From positions 20,072,246 to 20,136,245 of the forward strand of contig NC_134880.1 of assembly GCF_041734735.1 (NCBI RefSeq): a DNA stretch of 64,000 bases. The letters run 5' to 3'. The notes under the pieces are model-generated. The model saw only the letters and a list, made by a program, of their open reading frames with translations. It searched no databases and was not told the origin of the DNA. This stretch comes from Babylonia areolata (taxonomy: Eukaryota > Mollusca > Gastropoda > Neogastropoda > Buccinidae). Below are positions 22,048-36,900 of this stretch, piece after piece (position 1 is the stretch's first letter; each line of letters begins with the position of its first letter). Position numbers and translations under genes: made by a program.

Positions 22048-24169
22048 GCTAACTCACACTGGGATGAAGGAAAAAGTGAAGCTAGACTTGAAAACTTAAT
22101 GGTTATTTCTATTATTGGGTCTAGTTGTCTATGGCTATAGACTTAAGAGTGTAAGTGTCAAAGCAAATGTCCCCACTGATATTACTTAAAATACCAGAAA
22201 GTTACCACTGGATATAAGAATTTCAGCACTGAGTACACATAATTTGTAGTTCAACCAACGTATATTTTTCTTTTTGGAAAATCACTTTTTTCAAGAAACC
22301 TGATAGACAAATGAGATAAATGCTTGATTTCACTTACTTGCCTGAGAAAGTGAAAATTAGTGGTTGTTAACAATAGTTATATTCTTACAACTAAAGGAAA
22401 TCACAAATTTCATTGGCTGTACCAACACTATTACTACGAATGACAGTATCATTAATATTATTATAGACCAAGTTGCTCACATGCTATTAGAATCTGTTTT
22501 ATGAATTGTATATATCAAAAGTTCTTTCAGTTTCATACAGTCAAGCTCACAACACCGTGATAGAAATTATGGGCCTTGTATTAAAAAAAATTAAATTATG
22601 GGCCTTGTAAATACTATATCTGCAATGCTTACGCGCCACTTTGAAAGACTCCACTGACCATACCAGTGGCCTATCATTCACTGTTCACCCAAAAACTTAC
22701 CTGCTGTATGGTTCTTTGCATCAAAATAATATTCATGCATAACTGGACATACTGAACAAAACTCCCAACATGCGTTTGATAAGTGTTTTTCTGCTAAAAT
22801 CTCATCTCATGCATGCCTGTTCATCATTTTTTAAATTGTAATTTTTTTTTCAGAGGTTGGAGAGGGGCAATAACATATACACGAATATTACAAAAGGGCT
22901 TTCAGACCGAGAAGCACACGACCAACTGAATGCCTTTGTAAGTGGGTTTTTCTTTTACTTGTTGCCTTGAAGAAGGGCTTGATCTCTATTGATAAAAACA
23001 GGTCCTGTATGTGATTCTTTGTATGTGTGTTCATGTGCAGATAGTACTGTTTTGTTATAATGATAGTGTCAACTCTGGTATGTTTGTTTGGTATGTGTGT
23101 TTTTGTGCATGCACGCACTCACTGTCTGTAAGTTATACATGTGTTGTGCATAATGTGTGCGTGTGTGTGCATGTTGACTGTTCAGTGTTTTGTGTGTGAT
23201 GTGTTGAAGCTTGTGTGTTTGAATGCATACCTGTATGTTTTTTGCCTGTTTGATTTTTTTTTAGACATATTACATTGATCATTTTTGACACTTGGCAGCT
23301 TTTCAGTCTCTGTTTCTGCACTTCCCTATTCAGGATGCCACATCACAAGAAAAACATAAAATGATGCAGTAGCACTTTTCGTGGACATTTTTCCAATCTG
23401 GCATATTTTACTGTTACGATTCAAGTATTGCAAGGGATAGCAAACATTTATTATTGGAAAATTGTTGGACATCATGACAGTCTCTGTTTCTCATCACCAT
23501 ATATTGGTGGTTTAGAGTAGACTCAGGTTTGCGGGAATATGAAATGCAATGAAGCCATTAAAGAATCTATTTGAATATATAAAAAAAAAAAATATGTGTG
23601 AATGTATGAATTCAAAATGGAATGCTAAATATGCTGCATATAAATATTCGCAAAGCCCCCCCAAAAGTTGCAGTTCAACAACAAAGATGATACATATGTA
23701 GATGTAATGGTTGTGGATTTTAAAGCAAAGGTCATTGTAATCAAAAAAGGGAGGAAGGTGGCAGAATGGCTAGGATGCTCGTCTGCCAAGAAGAGAGTGT
23801 GTGAGGATCTGGGTTGGAATTCCACTTCCACCCTTTCTCCCAGGTGACTGGAAAATCAAACTGAGCATATACTATAGTCATTCGGATGAGATGATGAACG
23901 GGTCCCATGTGCAGCACTTAGCGCACTGAAAAAGAATCCATGGCAACGATAGTGTTGTCCTCTTGCAAAATTCAGTAGGAGAAATCCACTCTGATACTGA
24001 TAGGTACACAAATAAAAATGCAAGCACTCAGGGCCTGACTAAGCACGTTCGGTTGTGCTACTGGTCAGGCATCTGCCTGGCACTAGTGGCAGATGTGGTG
24101 TCGCCGTGGAATTGTCAAAACTCAGTGATGCCTCCTTGAGAAAGTGAAACTAAGTCAGTAAAACTATTA

Positions 24170-24209
<40 letters not shown>

Positions 24210-24370
24210 ATCATTTTATGATCTAACCTTTTCTTCTGTTGTGTGCTTTTGACAATTTGAGATTAGACAATTACGCATGTGCAGAACGCTTAACCATATC
24301 CAGATCATCACTTTTATTCTCTAACGAAGCAATGAAAGTGGGTTGAAGGTAGTGTAAATGTGGAGATGGG

Positions 24371-24404
<34 letters not shown>

Positions 24405-24932
24405 ATGCAATCTCTCAGGAATAGTAGTATGGATTTGTCAGCACTTCTTTTAATGGAATTTGAAGAATACAACTCAAATTTTATTTTCAGGACTACTGGC
24501 TAGTGCTATGATTGCTGTGCATGGAATGATGTTGGAAACTGCATACTGTATTTTGTGACCCAGTGTTAACAAATTTTGAGAGATCACACAAACAAAGAAA
24601 GATGATAATGATAATGTTATAAAAGAGTGCTGTTTTGTCTGGCAACTTGTGAAATTTCTGTTGGGAAAAGAGAATAAAAATATTAAAATAAAAACAACCA
24701 GACTAGTGCTCACTGTTTCATGTTTTCATGATCAGATGATGGTAACAGTTTACATCACCTGTTTCTGAAAAGGTGATCATGTTTCATTTTCTGTTTATTT
24801 ATTTACAAATGTATTTATTTGTTTATTTATTTATTTCATTTGTTTGTTTATTATGCAATCAGTATATTTTTTTCATCACAGCAGCAGTTCTGGGAAATGA
24901 CTGTTTGATAGTGTGCTCCTTTTCAACATTGG

Positions 24933-24993
<61 letters not shown>

Positions 24994-27900
24994 CACTCAC
25001 ACATGCACATGCACATGCACATGCACAAACCCAGTGTTTTAGCCATCATTATCATTTTCTTTCCTGTTGGGCCCCACCCTCTTTTTTTTTTTTTTTTTTT
25101 TTTTTTTGTGGCCTCAGTTGTATGCAGGTCATGGAGCACCCGCATTTTTTTTTCCCTAGTGCTTCACATGCCTTTTTTACTGCCCCACACCCCAAAACAG
25201 AGATCATTTTTTAGTGCTTCACATGCCTTTGCTGGCCAAAAAAGGTAAAAGAAAAGAAATCCACATTATTTTTTCATCATTTCTCATTTTCAGTAGTTCC
25301 AATAGCACTCAAAGTCAAATGCCTAGGTACTTATGACAGATACTTTTATGCTGTGTTTGACTTTTTGTAACATGATTACACAAAATGTAATGATTGTTTT
25401 GCTTTTTCCCCTATATCCATTAGGTATCCAAAGGACCAGGACAGCATAAGGACATACAGTATGGATTGCTGTATAATATCTTGGCTGAACCAGTCTTGGC
25501 ACTGAAGGTGAGCATTTTCTTTTATTTCAGCCTAGATTGTTAAGGTTTGGATTAAGGAAAATTATCAGTAGCAGTATCAGTAGCTCAGGGAGGTGTCACT
25601 GCATTCGGTCAAATCCATATACGCTACTCCACATCTGCCAAGCAGATGCCTGACCAGCAGCGTAGCCGAACGCGCTTAGTCAGGCCTTAAGAAAAAAAAA
25701 AAAATAATAATAATAACAATTATAATAATAATAATAAAAATTAAAAAAATAATTAATAAATAATAAAATAAAATAAAGTAAAAAATAACATTTAAAAAAA
25801 AAAATAAAGTAAAATAATAATTATTATTATTATTAAAAAAGAAAAGAAAAAAGAAGCAAATAAATAAAAAAATGTTTTAAAGTGAATAATTATTATAAAA
25901 ATAAAATAGAATAGATAGATAAATAAATAAAATAATAGATGAATACATAAAAATACTACTACTACTACTACTACTACCAATATTTAAAAGGCGCAAAATC
26001 TTGATTACCACCGTGGCGAAGCGGTTTATGTTGCGGGCTGACAGCTGATGGATATGAGTTCAATTCCCTGCGGAGGTGGGGTTTTCGGCCTGTGACCGGC
26101 CCCTACCCAAAGTTAGAATTGAAATGGGAAGACTTCGGCTACACAGTCGAGTATCTTCCATTTCAGTTTTCATGGATATGTCTTTGGGTGTGTTGCTCAA
26201 ATGTCTTGACCAGCATTGCAAGTGTGTATCATTCGGGTCTGGTTAATGTCAGGATATCATTATGACAGGAAGCGTAAAGCACAAACTTGTCACATAGTCC
26301 CAAACATGATAGACCTACATAGCAACATTGTCATCATCACCGTCCTCCTTCTTCATCATCATTAAAAAAAAAAAAAAAGAAAGAAAGAAAAGTCCCCAAT
26401 TCTGTGGCCTTTCATGCCCTGCTCTCATGGTGACCTCATTTTCAATGCCCCTCCACTTCTGTGCTTGGGGTGAAAGTCTGTCAAGGTTTTGGTGTCAGCA
26501 GATTCATGGAGGACAGTTGCCAGTGTTGGTGTGGTCTCCACTCTGGGAGAGACACGCTCAGTCTCAGTCTGACTCAGAGAGTAAGCATTTAATGTCGTCA
26601 GTAAGGGGCTTAGTAGGTGGTGTCGTAAGTACATTAAATCAGAACAGGCACTGCTGAACACCACTGAAGTGACTCAGCAGCAGTGCAGGGTCACCACTGG
26701 TGTGTGGCCTCCTGGTGACCTAACATTGACAGTTTCCTGTGACTGACGCTGGGACTGGGACAGACAAACCGGGGTGTGGTTGTGTATGGGAATTCAGAAT
26801 GAGTCATTGAGCGGTGTGAGAGTAATGCTATTAAAACAGTGCAGGTGATGGGACAGCCGAAAAAAACAAAATTGATATGATGCCAAATTTCAGTAAGTGC
26901 ACCAATTGGCAAAATACATATTGCTGGTACAATGGTAGGCAGATGTGCGTGCACAGACACACACACTCTGTCAGAACGTATGGTGTAATTATGCTATCAG
27001 CATCAGATTCTAAAATTTTATTCATCAGATTCTAAGATGTTATGTAATGTATATTGTGAACATTAATCAACTGGTGATGTAAAATGTATGTTTATCCACA
27101 GAGTTTCCAAGATATGATGCTGGTGTCAAGGGATGGGCTCAACACTGTGGTGACATTTGTGATAAACGTTATATCAGCAAAGTGGCTGAGGTTCTGTGAA
27201 ACTCCCAAGGCACAGGTATACTTTATTTTTTGTTGAAAAAAAATGGGGAGAAAACGAGAAAAAAAAAAAAAAGAAAGACAGGGTATCCTGTAAGTTAAAG
27301 TCTTTGCTTTCCATAATTTGGGGGGTGGGGTGGGGGTGGGGGGGCTAGACTTTCAGAGGGGTCACTCTAATGACCCTCTTGCTTACATCAGTACATTAGT
27401 TTCCGTAAAGGTTTCTGAGCCAGAATGTGGCCAAGGGAAACAACTCTTCTTTGAGCAGATGAATCTTGGACTGAAGCTGTGATACATGGTTTTCACTCTT
27501 TATGTGTGTTTGTTTTATTCTGTCCCAGGGACCCTCTTGATGATCTTGCAGTACATGTATCCATTCTATTTTCAAAGTGTGAGGGACACAAATTTATTAC
27601 AAGTGTTATCAGAAGCCTTGGAAAAAAAAAAGCCACAATGACAATGTTTTGTTGTTGTTTTTTTTACCTATTGACTTACGTTTGATTAACTTTCAGTTAC
27701 TCATGTTGCATTCCCACTTTCACCCCCCACCCCCACCCCACCCCCCCCAAAAAAAAGTAACAAAAACATTGGATAGGAAATACTATTTTTTATATAAGAA
27801 ACTGTGCAATGTAGAATTGTATTCATTGTGAGGTGCCTATATTTTTGAAACTTCAGTGGAGAAACGATTCCAGACAAGCATGCAGACTGGACGTTATGCA

Positions 27901-30900
27901 GAGAGGTAACCAGATAGTCTTGTTCATATTGTGAATGTGGTTGACAACAATTCCTTTTTTTTTTCTGAACAAACGGAACAAAAACTCAATGATGTAGACA
28001 AGTTGTCCCTTCGCTGTATTGTTGGTCTTGTGCCGTGATATTGTGCCTTCACTGAATTGTTGGTCTTCTGCATTAATAAAGTAACAAGAATGATAATGAT
28101 AATTCATGAAAATAAAATGAAAAGAATGTTAAAAGGAATGTACACAGCGCTTAATCTTGTCCAGAGTCGAGTCAAGGCGTTTTGACACCGGTAATTCACA
28201 CACATTCACATTGTTGTCTGACAGAGTGTGTGGTTGACGAGAGAACTGGTCAAACAAAACGTGAAAGATGCTGATGAGTTGTATCTCCTACTGCTACGCC
28301 AGGTTGTAGGTAAGTGGGTGTCACAGATAACACATTTACATTTTGGCAGCAAGCATGCGCTGTGATGTGCATGGGTTTAGTGCCTATTGTTAGTTAGTTG
28401 ATTATGGTTGAGTTGGAAGACTAAATGGTGTCAGACATTTTTCAGTAATTCATGCTAGGGATCGAAAAACGTGTTTCTTGAGGTTATGATGTTAATATGT
28501 TTGTTTTTGCTCTTTTTTTTTTTCTTTTTTTTTTTTCTCTCTTCTTTTTTTTTTTCACGGAAGACGCCATTTTGTTTGTTTACTGAAAAATAAATATTTG
28601 ATTATGCGATTGTTTAAAGACATGTGACTGCATAGCCAGGATGATAGAATTAACCTTGACCTTTTGCTTTTCAATTACTGTTCTCGGTGTGGACGCTTTT
28701 TGCTTACCAGAGACACTAAGAAAAAGAGGATTCACGTGTATAAGTCTTTTTCTTTTTTTCTTTTTTTTTTTGACCCCATAATTTTTGTTGATGCTGGTCA
28801 CTGCATGATATTGAGTTTAGGGGTGGGGGCGGAGGGAGGAATGGATTGATGTTAACCCCTTCAGTGCCCCGGACGTAAATTTTCATCCCCTTTAAAAAAG
28901 TGTCCCAGGATGGAAATTTTAGTCTGGATCATTGTAGGAAATTTCCTGTCACAAAATGACAAAATCATTTCAAATTCATATGAAAAAGGTATAATTGGAT
29001 AGTCTGTTTCTTTTCCTTTCCGAAAAGTATAGGCTATACATACTTTCTTTTAGTAGTTTGCATGCTAGAATTTATCTTAATCATTACCCAGGTGACCAAA
29101 ACATCCCTTAGCAAATAGTTGTCACTGAGCATAAGATAGCCTTGTCACTGAAAGGGTTCAATTTGCTTTGTCTTTCCATGGGAAGAGAAGAGGGTGGTGG
29201 TTGTGATGTTGCTTGTTAAGTTGTATGTTACTGTTCACTTCATTAAAAAAAAAAAAAAAAAAAAAAATTACACATGCCTAATCGTGACCCACTAGTGCAG
29301 ACTCCGGCAGGGGTCTGACATTCCTGTCGTGGAAGACAATACAATTTCCAAACAGGATTGTTAAAATATTTATTGTATGCCATTGTATGAAGACACTCTG
29401 GAATGTTATAGATATTTTTGTTGAAGAGAAGGTTTACTTGCAATATTACTGACTTTCCACCTGTGCCTATTTATGTCTGCTGGAAAAGAAAAAAAAGAGA
29501 AACCTTTACAATGCTCATTTGCACACACTGCAGCTGAGTGAGTGACTGAGTCAGGATGTTAGATTGTGTAAGGTGTTTACATTGGTGTTGACTTCGCTTC
29601 ATGTTGTGACAGGGGGGGACTTGTCGTCACGAAACATCTGGCTGGCTGAGAGTATGCTGGATATGTTTCTGGAAAACAGGTGAGTTTACTTTTCACATAA
29701 GTTGGAAACATTTGGGAGTGATGATGAATATTGTATTTTGAAATGTTAAAGTGGTAACTCGCAATATTGCTTTTTAAATATTTTTTTCCTGTAGTGAAAT
29801 GTAGAATTGCAACATTGTGAAAAACAGCTGAATTAATATTTCACATTAGTTATGAACATTTGAGAGTAGAGTACTTTGTATTTTAACTCACTGCGGACAA
29901 TGGAACGCTATAGCGTTCGACAATTAAAATTTTTTCCACGTTTTCCTCATGGGGTAGTATAAAAATCACAGCTACACCGGGCATTGCGAACGTGTCAAGG
30001 GTCGAATGGAAAGTTTCTTTGTAAGGTTCCATAACTGTACAATCGTTGGCCAGTTGTTGACCTTGGTACCCGACATGACAAGCTAATCTGCATACGTATC
30101 GAAATGGCATCGCAGGCAATACAAGTGAAAATTTTTGGAGCAAACTAGATCACGACAGCGGCTTTTTGCTGCTGCTTAAGTGATTGAAATGCTTCAAACT
30201 GATTGATTAAAGTATCTGCAGTGAAGAAAGCTACCACCAAGAAGGTACTGACAGTGACTCAGCTTCTGAGGGCTGTGAAGAGAGGGAGGGGGTGGGCGTA
30301 CACACAACGTGAGAAGAGGGGTCAGTGGGTCAAGTACAGGGAGTTTCATTCAGTTACTTTGTGTTTTGTATTTTTTGTGATTTTTTTTCCTAACCCTAAC
30401 AAATGTATCGTCTGCAGGGGAAAACAAGGGAGAAAACTTTGTCCGGAGTGAGTTAAAACGTAACAGCATTAGCTAGCAAAATTGTTTATGAATATATTTT
30501 CTTACTGTAGAATGTAGCATCATGACACTGAATCAGGTATGCTGCTCTGTATTTTGTTAAGGTCATATGTTTTCAAGGTTAGATTTTGATGATTGTCCGT
30601 TCTAAATTGTTTGCAAGTTGAGAGAAGAGAGTCAAAGGGACTCTTTCTCAAAACACCATATATATGTTTATCTTTTAAATTGAGAGTGTGCTTCTCTTGC
30701 ACCATTAACAGTCTGTAGAAGACAGAAATTTGAATTTGATCATTTGTTTATTATTTTACTATGTTTCTTCGGTAATAACTCCCATCATTTTTTCTCTTAT
30801 TTGCCTTCTGTAGGTCCTGGTTAGAAAAAAGCTTCAGTCCTCGAGAACTTGTGCCCAGTGTCGTGTATACCTATCTGCGGCTCATCATCGATCACAAAGA

Positions 30901-33900
30901 CTCTGCTTACTCTGTGCTCAGACAGAGAGAAGTGGAACTGTGCATTACACTTTTGAGAGAGAAGGTGATCATTATTTTGTTTATTTGATTGTGCGCTTTT
31001 TCTTTTGCTTTTATTTCCTTCTTTTTTTTGTTGTTGAAAATTTGTGTTATATGATTTGTTTGTCTTATGTTTATTGTTAGGGTATTTGATTTTTACTTTA
31101 CCAAGCAATAGATCATAATTGAAATGATGTTGGCACATGTAGTAAAGAAACATTGTTTATGATGTATGGATGGAAACAGAAGAAAAAAAAAACAGGAAAA
31201 ATGTAAGCAGTGAATTAATCGTCCTATTTGAATGACATGCACATATGCCCATATATACGCTTGTGTGCATGGATGCACATACATGCACCGTTAAAAACTA
31301 TTAAGACATTTAAAAGCAAGAAAGTGTGTAAGAGTTGAAAGTATATATATCACTGTTCTCTGACATAGGGTATGTGTGACATTAGATATTGCATTTCTGC
31401 TCCTCCTGATTACAGTTAATTACTCGAGGAAGAGGAGGAAAAAATGTCTTTGTATTTAAACAAACCCAACTTCTGCTGCAAATTATTTTGATGCCATTCA
31501 GATTTATCTTTTAATTGCATTTCAGTAAAAAAAAAAAAAAAAAAAAAAGACTCCTTGTTTAAAATCATTTTCAACTGTAAGTTTTCTGTTTGCCGTTTTT
31601 CTTTTAAAGACATCTTTTTAATTTGCATTTCACTGTCGACAGTGGGCCGATTGCATGGTGATTGGTCGAGACTTGGTGCGTCTTCTGCAGCTTGTGGCCA
31701 GGATACCTGAGTTTGAAAAGTTGTGGCGAGACATTTTCCTCAACCCTTCAGTCCTTGCCCCCAACTTCACAGGTAAAGAAGCTGCCTGCCCTGGGCTTTG
31801 AAATATACAGTTAAGAACTTGCTGTGCATGTGTAATGTTTGCAAGTGTGGCTGAAACTGTGACTTCATATTTTTAATAACCTGTGAAATTGGAGCATCTT
31901 TTGGCAGCACACCATTACAAAGTACAGACACACATAAACATCTAGGCGTCATACTCCAAAATAATTGTAAATGGGATGAACGTATTAAAAGTATAATCAG
32001 TGCTGTAGCTATTTTGGTTTCTTGTCTTAAGACATACAAGTACAAGCTAAACCGGAGAACATTAGAAATTATGTAGCAATCATTCATGTTACCACATTTT
32101 GACTATGTATTGTTGGGGATAATTGCACAGATGCACATTTAAATTCTGGAAAATTTACAGCTTGAAGCATTATGAACCATAGTTGGAGCTGTTTGTGGGA
32201 CAAGTTACCAAAAAATACACCAAGAATCGGGGTTATGTACACTAAGGAAAGAAGGACCAGACGCAAACTTATGCATCAAGATGGTTAATGGTCTATGCCC
32301 TAATTGCCTAAAGGATCTTGTTCCCGGTCTTGTTTAAGACAGTAACCCTTACCTTAGATGCAGATAATTGGAATGCACCGCACCAAAATTTCACATTCAA
32401 CTCTTATCAGAAATCATTTATACCATCCAATACATATCTCTGGAATTCTCTAAGACCAGCAACTCCTTAAGCTAACTTAAGCATTACCTGTGTGCTAAAG
32501 ATGTGGTAGTGCCTATCTGTTATTACTTAGGTAAGTGGAAGGAACAAATCACTGTCGACTTCGTCTAGGGATTAGTGATTTGAGAGAAGATATATTCAAC
32601 AGACATTTAAGAAATGACCCACTTTGTGCTTATGGCACTGCAAGCGAAACTGCAGAACATTATTTATTATTTTGCGAGTGCTTTCATGTGGGTCGGGCAA
32701 ACACAGTCGTTAACTTTATCTCCAAACTATATACACTTACAAACCATGTTGTATGGAGATCCTGATCTTCAAAACCATACAAATATATTCATATTTCAAA
32801 CTGCTCAACAGTTTATTTCAGATTCAAATAGATTTTAACTTAAAAAAAGTATTTGTGAAGAACGGGTACACCATGATTCTGTTTGTTATATATGTGTTGG
32901 ATGTCCGTATCATATTATACCCTTGACTGACCAAATGTTCAAAGTTCAGTGGATTGGCCTGTGATCTGTCAGAATTTCTCCTCTCCCTACTGCTCCCATG
33001 CCTCCACCACCTTACACACCGTTTTTCTAGATTTCTTTTTTTTTTTTTTTTTTTTTTTGCATGTGTGTTTCTCTTTCATCAGGCCAATATTTCTGTTGAC
33101 TCTAAATTTATTTTCAGTTTAACGTTGATAGTAGCATTATTTTACTTATTTGTGTATTTATTTGTTTTATTTCTTAACTAACTGTTTATGAATAGGTTAT
33201 TTGATGCATATGATAATATGGTTCATCAGCTGTCATGTTGAAATGAAGTGCAACTTGTGAGCACAGTATAAGCTTTAACTTATTAAACTCCTTTGTCTTT
33301 GTTTTCACTGTAATTGTGTACTGTTGAACAATTGAAGATTATTAAAATAAAACTGGAGCAAGCTTATGACCACTTTCACTGTCTCTTTGCTCTATTTGGC
33401 CAGATTTTGTGACTGAAAGTGTGTGCACATTTTTTTTCTTTGACCATACTTATTCTCACTTGTAATGTCATTGTTTTGATAGGGATAGAGTTAACTTATG
33501 GCGTCTGTATCTAGTAAATATCTTAGTAGGTAATCAGAAATGCAAGAATAATGAGGCTAGGAGATCAAATGATTAACAAACAATAAAGACTGGTAACTCT
33601 CTCTGTATACAAGGTAGACATCTTCATGTCTGTGTTGCTTGTGTAACAGGTAAATAAAATGTTCATTGGAACAAAGCCAGATACTTCCTCAAAAAGGAAG
33701 CTCCAAGTTTTTCTGTATACCAATCATTTGACATGTGCACACAGCAGCAGTGACAGAAGAAATGTGCAAACACAAAAGCGCATGTTTGAATATTTTATTT
33801 TAGCTATAGTTTGTGTTATTGTTTTGCTTTATTATTTTGTATTATTTCGTGGTTTTTTATTTATTTATTTTTTTTTTATGTTATCGTTGTTTTTCTGTTC

Positions 33901-36900
33901 GAACAGGCATTATGCAACTCATGTCCATTCCTTCAAAAAGGCATATCATCTTGTCTCGGGTGACACCAGACATGGAAAAAAAGTTGGCATTTTTAATGCT
34001 ACATGTGAGTATTTTGGTTTTTTGTGGCTGTTTGTGTAAGTGTGTATGACTGGGAGATGAGGTTTTGGGATTTTTTTTTCTTTTTTTTTTTTCCTTTTTT
34101 TTTTTCTTTATTTGAGGGGAGGTCTGGGTGGATGGGCATTACAAAAGAGAGCCTGCGTTGCTGCTGTGGTATTGGTGCAGTTTCTGTGTAAAATTACGTC
34201 CAGTTACTAGGCTGTTGGCAGTTCAAAGATTCAAAATTTCATTAACACAAAACTGTGCATGTGTGTAAAGTTATTATTATTATTGTACTTAATTCATCTA
34301 ACACACTTTATTGAATGTAGGCATGTGCACAAATGCAAACCCCCCCCCCACCCCCACCCCACCCCACCCCCCCACACAGTCCATTTTAATCCCACAACTA
34401 GTATTATACCAGATCAGTTCCAGAAGATACTGGTTAAAGATACTGCTTTAACAAGTTATAGCTAGCATTCATTACCTCATCAAAATCATTCCATGTTTCC
34501 ACAGGTACAATTTGGCTCCCAGAAACGCTACCAGGAGTGGTTCCAGAAGATGTACCTGGCCACACCGGAAAGTCAGTCTCTTCGGTGTGACATCATCCGC
34601 TTCATCTGTGTCTGCTTACATCCGTCCAACGAGCAGATTCAGTCCAAAGTGCTTCCACGCTGGGCTGTCATAGGGTGGCTGCTGACCACTTGCACAGTGA
34701 GGAATGCAGTTCTGAAATTTTTGTTTGTTTTATTTCTTTTTTTTTTTTTTTAATGAACATTTTGTTAACATTTTGTGTTTCTAAAAAACAAAATTAGTGT
34801 TGTTTGTCAATTGTTTCACGAAGAAAATTTGATGGTTGCAGGAGTTAATTTCTTAACATAAATTACTTAACATCGCCTTAGTATCTTCAAATTACAGTGA
34901 ACACATGAAGTCATGAATACTTCTAGGGCGACATTTCAGTGAGAATATCTTGTGGTGCTCGATCACATCTTTCCGAAAAGGATTGTCATCATTTTTCAAC
35001 ATTGTGTTGGCATAGTCAGAGCAAAAATTCTCTGTGTTTGCAAGTTCAGGAAACGTGAATTAAAAAATATATTTCTGTTCAGATTGGTTACATCATTATT
35101 CTCTGATTCTGTCACAGATGTGTACTTACTACCTCATTTAAGTGACATAATGAGTAAAAAGTGATGATGGAAATAAAAGATTATGATTAAATAGTGTTGT
35201 GCCTTGACTTTTTTTCTTTGTTTCTTTCCAGTCCAATGTTGCAGCTTCAGACGCCAAGCTTGCCCTCTTCCTCGACTGGCTTGTCTTCAGTGCTGAGAGG
35301 GATAACATCATGAACATTGGTACAGGGACCGCCTTTTCTTTTGAAGAATGTTTGATTCATTGTGGATGAATTCTAACAGCAGAGTGTCTGAACATACTCA
35401 TAACAGCAAACTCTGAAATAAAAATCAGATTGTATCCACATTTTCTCTATCTGTACCATGTTTCACATGTTACATCTTTTCACCAGCCTTTTGTCCATTG
35501 TTTGAGTTTGGCAGTCTTTCTTCAAATTCTAACATGGAAAAATGGGAGATATAATTATGGTGGAGGAAGTTTTTATGGAAAGTGACAGTGACATAGAGCT
35601 AAATAATACAGGTTTTAGCACAGAGCACAAGTGACGATTGATTTTGATGAAGAAAGTGACTAAACTAAAGCATGATATCATCACACCAAGTTTAAAGCTA
35701 ATCCGTCTGGAGATAAAATCACAGTCATGCATTTTGACTCGCCACCTCAACCTGTTTTCTTACGAATTTTTCTAGGCAGCTGGCCTGTGGCAAGTTAAGG
35801 AAAAAGTGTCATTCCATTTTCTCTTCTTTTTTTTTTTTCTTTTTTTGTTGTTGTTGTTGTTGCTGTTATTGTTCTGTTCCCCACCTAAGTTTCACAGTGG
35901 TAGGATTAATGCCGTTTAAAAAGATTGTTGAGAATTTGCTCCAAGCAGACTTTGCTTAAGTCTGAGTCCTGCATGTGTTTAGAAGAGATGAATTGTCTGG
36001 CTGTATACATGAACAGAGTGTCAGGTATTCAGGTAACAGCTGCCTGTTACTCTATCTTTCTTCTTTCACTCTGGATGCTTTGTCTGTCCAAGCCTTGAGC
36101 TGACAGACTGTTGAAATTCTGTATGTTTTCATTTGTTTCTTCTTCTCCTCCTTCTCCTTCTTCTTCTTCTTGTTCATTTGAGACATTGGAACCCTGAGAA
36201 GGGGACAGTGGGCTGTGAAGCTGATTTTCCAAACTGTTGGCACAATGATGTGGACAGAGAAGTACTGACGAGAGTTTCTCCTATTGGTGTCTTTCAATCA
36301 TTTGCCTTCTGTGCATCTTTCATTTTTGTTGTATTTTAATGTATTTACTTACTTGTTTATCTCATCTGCTTTACACAAAGCTACTGTGGGCAAGGTTCTG
36401 AAAAGTGTATCAAGTTTATGTGTAGGTCAGGCATCTGATATTGTTTTGTTGGTTTGTTTGTTTGTTGTTGTTTTTTTTTTGTTTTTTTTTTGGGGGGTGG
36501 GGGGGGGGGGGGGGGGGGGGGTTGTTTGTTTTGTTTTTAAGCAGATGTGGTGTAGTATGTTCGGATTAGTCCACATGCTCTGACATCTTGAAACTGAAAC
36601 TGAAATGGAAACCTTGAAACTGAACTCCTTGGTAGCTGAAACTGAAACTGAAAGTGAAACCTGTTGTTGCAGAGCCTGCCATCCTGGTGATGTACAACTC
36701 TATGAAGCAGCACCCTGCCATCACAGCCACCCTGCTGGATTTCATGTGCCGGGTAGGAGCTCTTTCTCATGTTGGCCACCCTGTTTTTATTTGTTCTTAA
36801 ACTAGATAAATAAATACATAAATAGATGAATAGATAAAGAATAAAAAAAAAATTTTTCAAATTTTTTTATTAGTATTATTGTTATTATGTTTTTTTTATT

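Noticed and set aside
28852-30456. Functional piggyBac transposon
   Set aside because: Both elements are under 600 bp and contain no transposase frame; at most MITE-like derivatives.
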